A DNA stretch of 43,413 nt from Chlamydiota bacterium (GCA_013287335.1 JABDDZ010000008.1:1-43413), one strand, 5' to 3'; positions 1-8,918 are shown, numbered from the stretch's first letter. A program made the numbers and translations. The notes: a model not told the origin generated them from the letters alone.

Positions 1-523
1 CATTTTTCTCTGCCCATTCGACTGCTTTTTTGGTATAGCTAGCCTTGGCAAGAGAGCCCTGAGAACTCATCTGCGCCAAAAGAAGAAGCCCGCGCCTTTT
101 GGGAAGTCCAACCTCTTTAAGCCCCTCGATAATACCAGGTCCTGGGACAATGTGGGCATTCACAATATCTGCCCAATCTGAAATGCGATAAATCCCCCCC
201 TGATATTGCATTTTTACCGTATTGCCAATATCGGCAAACTTGCGATCCTCAAAGATTAAAAAATGGTGCTTTTCAGCAAGAGCGACAAGAGAAGTCGTGA
301 ATTCAGGAGTAAAGTCGTCGAGGATATCAATATGAGTCTTTAACATGCAGATCTCAGGCCCCAAGCTATCGGCCAGGAGCAAAAGCTCTTGGCAGCATGT
401 CACATCAGCGCTAAGGGCTAAATTACTCTGCTTCTCATCCATTAATGCTAAAAGGCGTCGCCCTGTGGGGTTAAGAGCCTGCAAGCTACGCTGGGAATAG
501 GAGAGTCTTTTTTTACTTGGCAC
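1..523 (-). CDS. pyrF: Orotidine 5'-phosphate decarboxylase, 3' end missing (window edge)
   Basis: Last step of UMP synthesis: decarboxylates OMP to UMP in the cytoplasm. I translated this frame by hand, because it runs off the window; about 174 codons are visible. Catalytic motifs are clear: LSADV near the N-terminus, [22 protein letters not shown] with the D-x-K-x-x-D set, then NAHIVPGPG and [10 protein letters not shown]. These match the ODCase half of animal UMP synthase (human [32 protein letters not shown]) far better than E. coli or Bacillus PyrF. The start is GTG at 523, inside the end of pyrE (11-nt overlap), so translation is probably coupled. An in-frame TAA at 527-529 rules out a longer N-terminus. 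Identification is firm; the C-terminus is unseen. Confidence 0.93.
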   Translation of the reverse strand, partial: MPSKKRLSYSQRSLQALNPTGRRLLALMDEKQSNLALSADVTCCQELLLLADSLGPEICMLKTHIDILDDFTPEFTTSLVALAEKHHFLIFEDRKFADIGNTVKMQYQGGIYRISDWADIVNAHIVPGPGIIEGLKEVGLPKRRGLLLLAQMSSQGSLAKASYTKKAVEWAEKN

Positions 524-1124
524 TATTTAAAAATTGGTTCACTTGATTAAATACCGAGGGAGAGATCTTCTCTTCCTGGCGCAAAATTTCTAACATCTCG
601 CTGAGTTTAAGAAGAGAGTGGAGCCGATATCCCTTGGATTCAATGTTCTCTTTGCCCCCCTGCTCCCGATCAATAACGATAATAACATCGCTGACTTTAA
701 GCCCTACATCAGCAAGGGGAGTGATGGTTTCAAATACACTTGAGCCCGTTGTCACAAGATCCTCCACAACAAGGCAGGTGTCGCCGGCAGTGAAATGCCC
801 TTCAATCATTCGTTTAAGGCCATAATCTTTAGCTTCTTTACGTCGCATAACCATGGGAATATTGTGGCCAATAGAGAGGGCTGTTGCTATTGGCAAGGCA
901 GTATAAGGAACGCCGCAGACGCAATTAAAGGAGAGCTTTTCAACCTTTTCCCACATCAGTTCAGCCGTTTCACGCAAAAGGCGAGGATGGGAGATTAGAA
1001 GCCGCAGATCGAGGTAGATTGGAGAGGTCACACCGCTTTTTAGCTTAAACTCTCCAAAGTTGATAGATCCAATGCGGTGCAGGGCAATCGTAAGTTCTTT
1101 TATCTTTTGATACATTTTTCCCAT
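513..1124 (-). CDS. pyrE: Orotate phosphoribosyltransferase, eukaryote-like
   Basis: Joins orotate to PRPP to give OMP. Visible are the [13 protein letters not shown] segment (about 68-81), the RRKEAKDYG loop (94-102) with substrate-binding Arg/Lys, and the PRPP-binding stretch [13 protein letters not shown] (117-129). The C-terminal [19 protein letters not shown] region closely follows the OPRT domain of human UMP synthase. At 203 aa it has normal length for a single OPRT domain. It overlaps the end of pyrD by 25 nt from the first ATG; a second ATG at 1115, with GGGA upstream, is an equally good start. It overlaps pyrF by 11 nt in another frame. Gene order and similarity both mirror the OPRT-ODCase fusion of eukaryotes. 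Confidence 0.95.
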   Translation of the reverse strand: MGKMYQKIKELTIALHRIGSINFGEFKLKSGVTSPIYLDLRLLISHPRLLRETAELMWEKVEKLSFNCVCGVPYTALPIATALSIGHNIPMVMRRKEAKDYGLKRMIEGHFTAGDTCLVVEDLVTTGSSVFETITPLADVGLKVSDVIIVIDREQGGKENIESKGYRLHSLLKLSEMLEILRQEEKISPSVFNQVNQFLNSAK

Positions 1125-2227
1125 CTCAGTTTATGATATCTCAGAGCAAGGTAGGGGTCCCATAGCATGCCCATTGCGCTCATTGCAACATCAGCGCCCG
1201 CTTCAAAAAGGTCATCGAAATGCTCTTCTCTTGTCACTCCTCCCGTTGCCATTAGAATGAGCCCTAAACCCTCTTCCCTATTAATTGCATTAAGCCATTT
1301 AGTAAACTCCAATCCTGCATTTCTGATAAGTCCACCGCAGACTCCTGCATGCAGCCTTTTTTCACCCAGCGCCGGACGTCCATCTTCCTCTACAACTTGC
1401 ATGCTGATGGTATTGATTCCGCAAATCGCATGGGCGCCCCCCTTTTTGGCAGCAATCATTGTCTTTCGTAAACTCTCCTTATCAGGAAAGAGGCCTACCT
1501 TGATAATCAGTGGGAGAGTGGGAGTTGCTTTTCTGATCTGCGCTGAGATCCGATAGACTGCATCTGCATTTGTAAAGAGCGATCCCTCGCATGTGGTGAC
1601 ATTGGGGCAGGAGAGGTCAGCTTCAATGATTTGTGCTCCTCCATCCGCTGCAATTTTGGCAGCAATTGCGAAATCATTCTCAAAATCCTCACCCTCTCTT
1701 GGCGTTCCCACAACAGAGACGATAAGCACCTGTCCGGGAGAGAGGGCGCCCCGGGCTTTTGCAATATCAGCAAGAAGGAACTCTGAATCAAAAGAGGGGA
1801 TTCCAAAGGAGTTTGTTGCAGAAAGGGACTCAATGTCAGTTGGCTCTGCCGCTCTTTTTTTAATGATCTTTTTTTCATCCTCTCGTGTGAGGGGACGGTT
1901 AAAATCGACATAGACCATATTGGGCAGGGGATGGGCCGGATGCGGCTTTGAACGGATGGTCTTGTAAGTGACAATATCAAATCCCATTTGGGCTGCAAAA
2001 ATCACCCAATTGCTATTTAAAAGAGGACCTGCTGGAACTCCGATGGGACTTGCCACTTGATATCCTAAAAAATCGACCCACGTCTCTTTGGAAGAAAAAG
2101 AACGTTGGGGGATCTCTCCTTTAAAAAAGGGACCCTGCGTTGCATTCTCCAAATAGCTCTTCGCCATATCGTATATTGGAGGGTAGTTGGGCCACCAAAT
2201 GGGAAAAGTTTCCTCTTGTTTTTGCAT
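1100..2227 (-). CDS. pyrD: Dihydroorotate dehydrogenase family protein
   Basis: FMN enzyme family that oxidises dihydroorotate to orotate. The fold is recognisable by ASPIGVPAGPLLNS, TYKTIRS (Lys for FMN/substrate), NSFGIPS, and the catalytic loop LSCPN, where the base is Cys (about residue 207 from the chosen start). That is the class 1, cytosolic type; class 2 enzymes have Ser. ATGGGV near the C-terminus is the flavin phosphate region. Odd point: the residue before LSCPN is Asp (ADLSCPN), where most DHODs have an orotate-contacting Asn. I chose ATG 2227 because AAGGGA lies about 6 nt upstream; an ATG 48 nt further up would overlap the divergent small gene more. It sits between pyrC and pyrE on the same strand, which supports the pyrimidine role over dihydropyrimidine dehydrogenase-like relatives. 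Confidence 0.88.
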   Translation of the reverse strand: MQKQEETFPIWWPNYPPIYDMAKSYLENATQGPFFKGEIPQRSFSSKETWVDFLGYQVASPIGVPAGPLLNSNWVIFAAQMGFDIVTYKTIRSKPHPAHPLPNMVYVDFNRPLTREDEKKIIKKRAAEPTDIESLSATNSFGIPSFDSEFLLADIAKARGALSPGQVLIVSVVGTPREGEDFENDFAIAAKIAADGGAQIIEADLSCPNVTTCEGSLFTNADAVYRISAQIRKATPTLPLIIKVGLFPDKESLRKTMIAAKKGGAHAICGINTISMQVVEEDGRPALGEKRLHAGVCGGLIRNAGLEFTKWLNAINREEGLGLILMATGGVTREEHFDDLFEAGADVAMSAMGMLWDPYLALRYHKLRWEKCIKR

Positions 2228-2247
2228 CTTTATCCCTTTTTTGTTAG

Positions 2248-2544
2248 ATGAGAGGGATGAGCACAACCCAATCACCTATTATTAAAATTTTTGCTGGCTT
2301 CCGCCTCTCCCCCGATCTTAAAGAAGCGGTTAGAGGGGAGAAGAGCCACCTTACTGCAGAGCTTCAAATCATCCCCCACCAGGGCAGAGAGTATATCGGC
2401 ATCTACTTGGAATCTGCAACCCCTACAGTCCAAGAGATTAAAGATGTCCATGAAAAAATCCACACTCTCATTCAGGCTATTTTTTTTGACCTGCGCTTCT
2501 GCACTCCCTCATTTGTCGTCTTTCCCCAGCTTTTTCTTGGATGA
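2248..2544 (+). CDS. Small hypothetical protein (about 98 aa) opposite to the pyr operon
   Basis: I do not recognise the family. The frame looks coding: balanced codon use like its neighbours, an alternating hydrophobic/charged pattern (KIFAGFRLS, EYIGIYLE, VHEKIHTLIQAIFFDLRF) and no low complexity. It suggests a small soluble alpha/beta protein. It reads against the pyr genes, fills the only real gap in that operon (between pyrC and pyrD) and overlaps the 3' end of pyrC by 36 nt tail to tail. Start choice is unclear: ATG 2248 lacks a Shine-Dalgarno sequence, and ATG 2257 has AGAGGG directly abutting it. Product and function unknown; the coding call is moderate. Confidence 0.55.
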   Translation: MRGMSTTQSPIIKIFAGFRLSPDLKEAVRGEKSHLTAELQIIPHQGREYIGIYLESATPTVQEIKDVHEKIHTLIQAIFFDLRFCTPSFVVFPQLFLG

Positions 2545-3771
2545 TTCGCTGCCTGCTGCAAAGTATACTTTGCCTTTAAGGATGGTAAAAATAGGCCATC
2601 CCAATAATCTCTGCCCTGCAAAGGGGCTCCAACCGCACTTGGTTTTAAGCTCCTTATTCTGGACCTCTTTTTCTAGTTGAAGATCTACAATAACAAGGTC
2701 ATTATTTTGCGGAAGGCCAAAGATTTTTTCAATGTTTGTGCGGGTGAGAGAGATCAATTTTTCAATTGTGAGTTTTTTTTGCGAAACTGCATTGAGGAGA
2801 AGAGGAAGCAGGGTCTCAATACCCGGGATCCCGGAGGGGGCTTCCCCATAAGGCCTTCTCTTTTCAGAGAGGAGGTGGGGTGCATGGTCTGTGCCAATGG
2901 TATCGATTGTTCCGTCATAGATCCCCTCGAAAAGCGCCTCCTGGTCCTCTTTTGTGCGTAGAGGAGGATTCATTTGTACAAGTGTCCCCCAAACCGCATA
3001 GGCCTCTTCATTCAAAAAAAGATGGTGGGAGCAGCACTCTGCAAAAACGGGAACTCCGCACTTTTTAGCCTCTCGAACAAGAGCTATCTCCTCTTTTGTG
3101 CTCATATGAAGCACATAGAGAGGGGTTTGATATTTAGCAGAGAGGGCAATTGCCTTTTTTGTGGCGGTAATGGCAGCTAATCTTGAGCGGATTTTAGAAT
3201 GAATCGCAGGATCGGTTTCGAAAGGATATTTTTTCTTATTCTCCCGCAATATCATCTCATCCTCAGCGTGGACAGCTACGAGAAGATTGTGAGCTTTTGC
3301 CCTTTGAAAAACAGCATCAAGGGTTTGATCATCATCGATGACAAGACCTCCCGTGCTGCATCCCATAAAGACTTTGATAGCGATCATCTCATGGGCGGCC
3401 TTTCCAATCTCCTCCAAATGCTCCTTATCGGCTCCAAAATAGAGGCCATAGCGCAAGGGAATTCCAATAGTTTCCAGTTGAGAGTTGATCAGGAGTTTTT
3501 TTTCTAAAAAGCGCTCAAGAGTCGTAGAGGGGGGATTTGTGTTTGGCATATCGAGCACTTGGGTGACCCCACCGCGTATTGCAGCGGAGGCTCCTGTCAT
3601 CCAATCCTCTTTTGCCTCACCTCCAGGTACCCGGAAATGAACGTGAGGGTCGATAAGGGCTGGAAGTGCAAGAAGATGCGAACCATCTATCTCGAGAGTT
3701 TCATCGGAGGGGAGTTGCAGATCCTCAATGCGTCCATCGCTAAAAGGTAGGTTTTTAATCCGAATCATCAC
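2509..3771 (-). CDS. pyrC: Dihydroorotase, class I
   Basis: Zinc amidohydrolase that cyclises carbamoyl-aspartate to dihydroorotate. Metal ligands can be read directly: H43 and H45 in DPHVHFRVPG, the lysine to be carboxylated K133 in AIKVFMGCSTGG, H168 in VAVHAED, H222 in LHMST, and D295 in GTDHAPH. The substrate loop MPNTNPP is present. The C-terminal SPFAGQRLLGWP region is typical of active class I enzymes, so this is not a dead PyrC homologue. At 420 aa it has the usual bacterial class I length. The ATG overlaps the pyrB stop in an ATGA arrangement, which couples the two. It overlaps the opposite-strand small gene by 36 nt at its 3' end. Confidence 0.95.
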   Translation of the reverse strand: MMIRIKNLPFSDGRIEDLQLPSDETLEIDGSHLLALPALIDPHVHFRVPGGEAKEDWMTGASAAIRGGVTQVLDMPNTNPPSTTLERFLEKKLLINSQLETIGIPLRYGLYFGADKEHLEEIGKAAHEMIAIKVFMGCSTGGLVIDDDQTLDAVFQRAKAHNLLVAVHAEDEMILRENKKKYPFETDPAIHSKIRSRLAAITATKKAIALSAKYQTPLYVLHMSTKEEIALVREAKKCGVPVFAECCSHHLFLNEEAYAVWGTLVQMNPPLRTKEDQEALFEGIYDGTIDTIGTDHAPHLLSEKRRPYGEAPSGIPGIETLLPLLLNAVSQKKLTIEKLISLTRTNIEKIFGLPQNNDLVIVDLQLEKEVQNKELKTKCGWSPFAGQRLLGWPIFTILKGKVYFAAGSESSKKKLGKDDK

Positions 3772-4691
3772 GTTATCCCATTGAAAATTGTATCCATCAG
3801 GGCGGCGCGCACAAAGACCCCATTTTCAGCCTGGGGAAAGTAGTAAGCATAGGGGCTCTCATCCACTTCCGAGGCAATCTCGTTGATGCGGGGAAGAGGA
3901 TGCAAGATCCGTAAATTGCTTTTAGCCTGCACCAAAGAGGCATTTGTGAGATGGAAGGCATTTTTTGTCCGCTCATACTCGGAAGGTTGAGAAAATCTCT
4001 CTTTTTGGATGCGTGTCATATAAAGAATATCCACTTGGGGGAGGATCTCTTCTAGAGAGGAGTAGAAAGAAAAGGGGACTTTCGCCTCTCGAAGATAGTG
4101 GAGGGGTGCATCGGGAATCTCTAAACCCTTTGGAGAGACAAAAAAAAGGCACGGGTTGAAGTGGCGCAAAGCAATAACGAGAGAATGGATAGTCCTGGAA
4201 TGCTTCAAATCACCAGCTATTAGGATATTGAGTCCTTCAAGCCGATTTTGACTTTCCTGGATGGTAAAAAGATCTAAAAGTGTCTGTGTGGGGTGCTCAT
4301 TGGCCCCATCTCCCGCATTTATCACCGGAACTCTCGATGCTTGCTCTGCTGTTTTTGCAGAGCCTTCCATTGGATGCCGTATGACAATGAGGTCGGCATA
4401 GCCGGATACGACGCGGATTGTATCAGAGAGAGACTCTCCTTTTGAAAGAGAGGACTCCTCTTTTCCGGCAAGTCCAATGCACTCTCCTCCCAACCTTTTC
4501 ATGGCCGACTCAAAGGAGAGACGTGTGCGGGTCGAGGATTCAAAAAAAAGGCTCGCCAATATTTTTCCTTTCAGAAGAGCTCCCGGAAGGCGCTCTTTGA
4601 ATTTTCCCGATTTAGTTAAAATGCATTCAATTGCCTCTTTATCAATCTCTTTTATAGAGATAAGTCCCTGGCGAAATGCATTTTTAGCCAT
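3768..4691 (-). CDS. pyrB: Aspartate carbamoyltransferase catalytic chain
   Basis: Condenses carbamoyl phosphate and aspartate. It carries the carbamoyl-phosphate motif SSTRTR (52-57), the 80s loop SLSKGE with K84, RHPMEG (105-110), HPTQ (133-136), YMTRIQKER and the aspartate-binding LHPLPRINEI. Length (307 aa) and sequence match E. coli PyrB and the ATCase domain of CAD. No regulatory chain gene (pyrI) is next to it, so allosteric control by nucleotides through PyrI is not expected from this locus. The ATG at 4691 has GAGG about 5 nt upstream and lies inside the end of carB (8-nt overlap). Its stop overlaps the pyrC start by 4 nt. Confidence 0.96.
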   Translation of the reverse strand: MAKNAFRQGLISIKEIDKEAIECILTKSGKFKERLPGALLKGKILASLFFESSTRTRLSFESAMKRLGGECIGLAGKEESSLSKGESLSDTIRVVSGYADLIVIRHPMEGSAKTAEQASRVPVINAGDGANEHPTQTLLDLFTIQESQNRLEGLNILIAGDLKHSRTIHSLVIALRHFNPCLFFVSPKGLEIPDAPLHYLREAKVPFSFYSSLEEILPQVDILYMTRIQKERFSQPSEYERTKNAFHLTNASLVQAKSNLRILHPLPRINEIASEVDESPYAYYFPQAENGVFVRAALMDTIFNGIT

Positions 4692-7600
4692 TGGACCTCA
4701 GTGATTTATGATATTCCTTCAATGACTTGATAGGGAGAGATTTTCGATCGAGATTGCGCATGCAGTTTAAAAAGACGCAGGCAGTTTGGACATTGGTGAT
4801 AAGGGGGATATTATGGTCGATTGCAAGACGGCGGATCTTATACCCATCTGTTACAATTTTGGGAGATCCGCCTCCCGGAATATTGATGATAAGATCAACT
4901 TTTTTCTCCCGAATAGCAGTGAGGACATTGGGCTCTTTCAGTTCACTTCCTTTATAGAGATATCCAGAAGGGACTTCCCATTTTGAGAGAAATTCATGTG
5001 TGCCGGGTGTTGCCATGATCTCCCAGCCAAGCTCTTCGAGCAGTTTAATGGGTTCCAGGAATTTCTCCTTTTGTCCCCCTCCAACACTTAAGAGGAGCCT
5101 TTTACCATGGACCTGCTGTTCGGTTGCAAGCCAGGATGATAAAAAGGCGCACAAAAGGTCGGGCCCGAGACAAGCAACCTCACCTGTCGAGGCCATCTCC
5201 ACGTGGGCTACGGGGTTTGACCCTTTCAAGCGATGATAGGAGAATTGGGGTGTTTTAATTCCGACAAAATCGAGGTCGAGGGTGTTGTAATTTTGCGGAC
5301 GGATGTTGCCCACCATCGCCTGTATTGCTATCTCTATAAAATTATGTCCGGTCACTTTAGAGACAAAGGGAAAAGATCTGGAGGCGCGCACATTGCATTC
5401 GATCACTTTGAGGCTATTGTCCTCTGCGATAAACTGGATATTAAAAGGGCCGGTGATATTGAGGGCTAATACAATCTCTCTTGTGATCGATTTTGCTCTT
5501 CTGATGGTTTCTAGATAGAGTTTTTGAGGAGGAAGGACGACTGTTGCATCTCCAGAATGGACACCTGCATTTTCGATGTGTTCCGATATGGCCTCAATTA
5601 AGATCTCTCCATTTTTCGCAACCCCATCGATTTCTAGCTCTTTGGCTCCCAGGATAAATTTGGAGATCACAACAGGATATTCCGGAGAGACAATGGAGGC
5701 GTCGCGGCAGAGAGTTTCTAACTCATTGTCTCCGGCGACAACGCTCATGGCAGATCCGGAAAGGACGTAGGAGGGCCTAACAAGAAGCGGATAACCCACG
5801 CTTTTAGCAAAAAGCTTGGCGCTTTCCAAAGAAGTCACCTCCAGCCAATGAGGCTGATCGATGCCAAGACGGGAGAGAAGTGAGGAGAATTTCTGCCGGT
5901 CTTCGGCTAGGTCAATGTCTTGAGGCGATGTACCTAAGATGTGATTGCCGCACTTTCCCAATTTCAAAGCGAGGTTATTGGCTACCTGGCCACCAAATGA
6001 AACGATGACTCCTGCGGGGCTTTCAAAATCGATAATATCCTGGATCCGTTCCTCCGTGAGCTCTTCAAAGTAGAGATGGTCCGACTCATCATAGTCGGTG
6101 GAAACGGTTTCGGGATTACAGTTGATCATCACAACAGTTTTTCCCTTTTTTCTTAAACTGCGCGCGCCATTGACTGCGCACCAATCAAACTCAACGGAGG
6201 ATCCAATCGCATAAGGGCCTGATCCTAAAACAATAATTGGAGGATTTGGGCATCTGACAACATCATTTTCTTTTCCATGATAGGTCAGGTAGAGGTAGTT
6301 TGTCTCGGCATCAAATTCACCCGCCAGAGTATCGATCTGCTTAACTACTGGCAAGATTCCCTCTCTTTTTCGGAAATCTCGGACAGAATTGGCAGAGCTC
6401 TTCTGCAATTTAGCAATCGCAACATCTGAGAAGCCAAGCTTTTTAGCTCGGATTAATAGATCTCGACTTAGATTTTGAGTTAGCTCTTTTTCGAAGAGGA
6501 TAAGATGGTGTAAATGGTGTAAAAACCAGAGGTCAATTTTTGAAAGGGCATGGGCTTTTTCAACACTACCACCCTCCCTAAAGAAGGCTGCGAGGGCAAA
6601 AAGACGTCTGTCAGTTGCCTCTTCAATCTCTTTTTCGGGAGAGGCGATCTCGTAGGGGTAGTCGAAAAGAGAAGTCGCTCCTACATTGACCATTCGCACG
6701 GCCTTCTGCAAGCTCTCTGCAAAGGTTCTTCCAATTGCCATGACTTCGCCCACACTCTTCATCTCAGATCCAATTTTGCGATCCGCGCTTTTGAGCTTTT
6801 GAGTATCCCAGCGCGGCATTTTCACAACAATATAGTCAAGGGCGGGCTCAAAAAAAGCCGAGGTTTTTTTGGTGACGGAATTTTTAATTTCATCTAGACG
6901 CTTGCCAAGAGCGCATTTTGCCGCGACAAAGGCCAAAGGATAGCCTGTTGCCTTTGAAGCGAGGGCAGAGGATCTAGAAAGGCGGGCATTCACTTCAATG
7001 ACACGGTACTCCCCATTTTGAGGATTTAGGGCATATTGAATATTGCACTCTCCAATGACTCCGAGATGAGAGATCGTACGAAGCGCAACCTCGCGAAGAA
7101 GGTGATACTCGGCATTGGTTAGGGTCTGGGAGGGTGCTACAACGATGCTCTCCCCTGTGTGAATCCCCATCGGATCGAAATTTTCCATATTGCAGACGGT
7201 GATGATATTGCCGTATGCATCGCGCACAACTTCATATTCAATCTCTTTCCATCCTGAAAGGTCCTCTTCAATAAGGAGCTGTGGGGCCTTTGCAAGGGCA
7301 TCGCTCGCTAAAGCGATCAGTTCATCCTCATTCCTGGCCTTGCCAGAGCCTAACCCCCCCAAAGAAAAACCGGCTCTTAACATCACCGGGTATCCAATCT
7401 CAATTGCTGCTTTTAGGGCAGCCTCAAGCGTTGTTGCTGCAATGCTGCGGGCTGTTTTGACGCCAATTTCAGCCAAGCTTTTTTTAAAGAGGTCGCGATC
7501 TTCGGTAATCTCAATTGTCCGGATGGGGGTTCCAAGAATTTCTACTTCATATTTTTCAAGAATGCCCTGCGAGTGAAGCGCGAGCCCCAAATTCAAGGCT

Positions 7601-7872
7601 GTCTGTCCTCCAAAACCGAGGAGAATGCCATCGGGGCGTTCTTTTTTAATCACTTCAGTGACAGTATAGACATCTAGAGGAAGAAGGTAGACCTCATCAG
7701 CCATCCCCGGGTCTGTCTGCACTGTTGCAATATTGGGGTTGATAAGGATTGTCTTTAAACCCTCTTCTTTAACGGCTTTAATTGCTTGAGAGCCAGAATA
7801 ATCAAACTCTCCTGCCTGTCCAATTTTTAAGCCTCCAGAACCTAAGATCAAGATTTTGGATAATTTCTTCAC
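4684..7872 (-). CDS. carB: Carbamoyl-phosphate synthase large subunit, CAD-like
   Basis: Makes carbamoyl phosphate from bicarbonate, two ATP and ammonia delivered by CarA. It has two ATP-grasp halves. The first carries NPNIATVQT, GGQTALN, GGLGSG, EVNARLSRSSALASK and PRWD; the second carries CNPETVSTDYDESD, RPSYVLSGSAM and ECNVRASRSFPFVSK. The C-terminal MGS-like allosteric domain follows, with DLIINIPGGG near the end. NPNIATVQT and GGLGSG are the forms I know from eukaryotic CAD; E. coli-type CarB has other residues there. I place the start at GTG 7872, 2 nt after the carA stop, because GGAGAGG lies 8 nt upstream and the product (1062 aa) begins just before KILILGSGG like other CarB. A GTG at 7908 would add 12 residues inside carA. 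Confidence 0.95.
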   Translation of the reverse strand: MKKLSKILILGSGGLKIGQAGEFDYSGSQAIKAVKEEGLKTILINPNIATVQTDPGMADEVYLLPLDVYTVTEVIKKERPDGILLGFGGQTALNLGLALHSQGILEKYEVEILGTPIRTIEITEDRDLFKKSLAEIGVKTARSIAATTLEAALKAAIEIGYPVMLRAGFSLGGLGSGKARNEDELIALASDALAKAPQLLIEEDLSGWKEIEYEVVRDAYGNIITVCNMENFDPMGIHTGESIVVAPSQTLTNAEYHLLREVALRTISHLGVIGECNIQYALNPQNGEYRVIEVNARLSRSSALASKATGYPLAFVAAKCALGKRLDEIKNSVTKKTSAFFEPALDYIVVKMPRWDTQKLKSADRKIGSEMKSVGEVMAIGRTFAESLQKAVRMVNVGATSLFDYPYEIASPEKEIEEATDRRLFALAAFFREGGSVEKAHALSKIDLWFLHHLHHLILFEKELTQNLSRDLLIRAKKLGFSDVAIAKLQKSSANSVRDFRKREGILPVVKQIDTLAGEFDAETNYLYLTYHGKENDVVRCPNPPIIVLGSGPYAIGSSVEFDWCAVNGARSLRKKGKTVVMINCNPETVSTDYDESDHLYFEELTEERIQDIIDFESPAGVIVSFGGQVANNLALKLGKCGNHILGTSPQDIDLAEDRQKFSSLLSRLGIDQPHWLEVTSLESAKLFAKSVGYPLLVRPSYVLSGSAMSVVAGDNELETLCRDASIVSPEYPVVISKFILGAKELEIDGVAKNGEILIEAISEHIENAGVHSGDATVVLPPQKLYLETIRRAKSITREIVLALNITGPFNIQFIAEDNSLKVIECNVRASRSFPFVSKVTGHNFIEIAIQAMVGNIRPQNYNTLDLDFVGIKTPQFSYHRLKGSNPVAHVEMASTGEVACLGPDLLCAFLSSWLATEQQVHGKRLLLSVGGGQKEKFLEPIKLLEELGWEIMATPGTHEFLSKWEVPSGYLYKGSELKEPNVLTAIREKKVDLIINIPGGGSPKIVTDGYKIRRLAIDHNIPLITNVQTACVFLNCMRNLDRKSLPIKSLKEYHKSLRSNG

Positions 7873-7874
7873 TT

Positions 7875-8918
7875 TTAAAGCCTCTCCACAAATTGTTTGA
7901 AAAACCACTCTGTATCCCTCGGGCCGGGAGCTGCCTCGGGATGAAACTGGAGAGAGTGAAAGGGAAGAAAACGGTGGGATATCCCCTCAACGGAATGATC
8001 ATTGAGATTGCGGAAAGTGACCTCCCAATCAGCCGGTAGACTTTTTTCATCAATTGCAAAGCCATGATTTTGGCTTGTGATATAACACTTTTTGGTTTTG
8101 AGGTCGATGCAGGGCTGATTCTGTCCTCTATGACCGAATTTAAGCTTGTAAGTTGTGGCGCCAGCAGCAAGGGCCAGGAGTTGATTTCCAAGACAGACGC
8201 CAAAAATGGGTTTTTTGCGCTCCATGACTTTTTTAAGAATTGCAATTGTTTGTTGGCAGAAGAGGGGATCGCCCGGACCATTTGAAAGGAAGACACCATC
8301 GAAATCTTCATCTGAATAGTCCTCGTTATACGGAACTTTGACAACCTCTACCCCCTCTTTTACGAGATGGCGGAGCATGTTTTCTTTCATGCCGCAATCA
8401 ACAGCAATGACTCTTTTGCTTCCCTTCCCATATATTTCTCTTTTGGAAATGGATACTCTCGCGACAAGGTCTTCTCTATTGGGATCTTCAAACGACAAAA
8501 TATTTTTTGGAGAATCGGTGAGGATTCCCGGCATGGAACCAGCATTGCGTAAAATTTTAGTAAGAGATCGAGTATCAACGTCTTCAAGGAAAAAGACCCC
8601 CTCATTTTTAAGCCACTCATGAAAGGAGAGGGAGGCTTGAAAATGGTGATAATGGGGAGAGATCTGGCAGGCGATAACACCCCGGGCATGGATTTTTTTT
8701 GATTCCCAAAAGGCGGGGGGAGGGACTCCATAGTTTCCAATCAACGGATAGGTAAAAACGATAATCTGACCGGCATAAGAGGGATCGGTTAGGGTCTCGG
8801 GATAGCCGGTCATCCCTGTTGTAAAGACAACTTCCCCTCCGACTTCCCCCTCTTGCCAAAGAGGAGCATTCCCTTCAAAAACCTGGCCATTTTGTAAAAC
8901 AAGTGAAAATTTTTTCAT
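7875..8918 (-). CDS. carA: Carbamoyl-phosphate synthase small subunit (glutaminase)
   Basis: Hydrolyses glutamine and feeds ammonia to CarB. The N-terminal CPSase small-chain domain shows FTTGMTGYPETLTDPSYAGQ and DTRSLTKILR. The C-terminal class I glutamine amidotransferase has nucleophile C242 in FGVCLGNQLL and catalytic H326/E328 in QFHPEAAPGP. SNGPGDP is also present, so the glutaminase should be active. Length (347 aa) is near the usual size. It is the first gene of the pyrimidine operon. Its ATG is directly preceded by nine T residues and a hairpin, described separately; the only Shine-Dalgarno-like bases (GGGATGG) lie inside that hairpin, so start accessibility is probably regulated. 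Confidence 0.96.
   Translation of the reverse strand: MKKFSLVLQNGQVFEGNAPLWQEGEVGGEVVFTTGMTGYPETLTDPSYAGQIIVFTYPLIGNYGVPPPAFWESKKIHARGVIACQISPHYHHFQASLSFHEWLKNEGVFFLEDVDTRSLTKILRNAGSMPGILTDSPKNILSFEDPNREDLVARVSISKREIYGKGSKRVIAVDCGMKENMLRHLVKEGVEVVKVPYNEDYSDEDFDGVFLSNGPGDPLFCQQTIAILKKVMERKKPIFGVCLGNQLLALAAGATTYKLKFGHRGQNQPCIDLKTKKCYITSQNHGFAIDEKSLPADWEVTFRNLNDHSVEGISHRFLPFHSLQFHPEAAPGPRDTEWFFKQFVERL

Noticed and set aside
1507-1998. 163-codon frame overlapping pyrD in another frame
   Set aside because: Ser/Pro/Gln-rich translation without features; it is a by-product of pyrD codon use.
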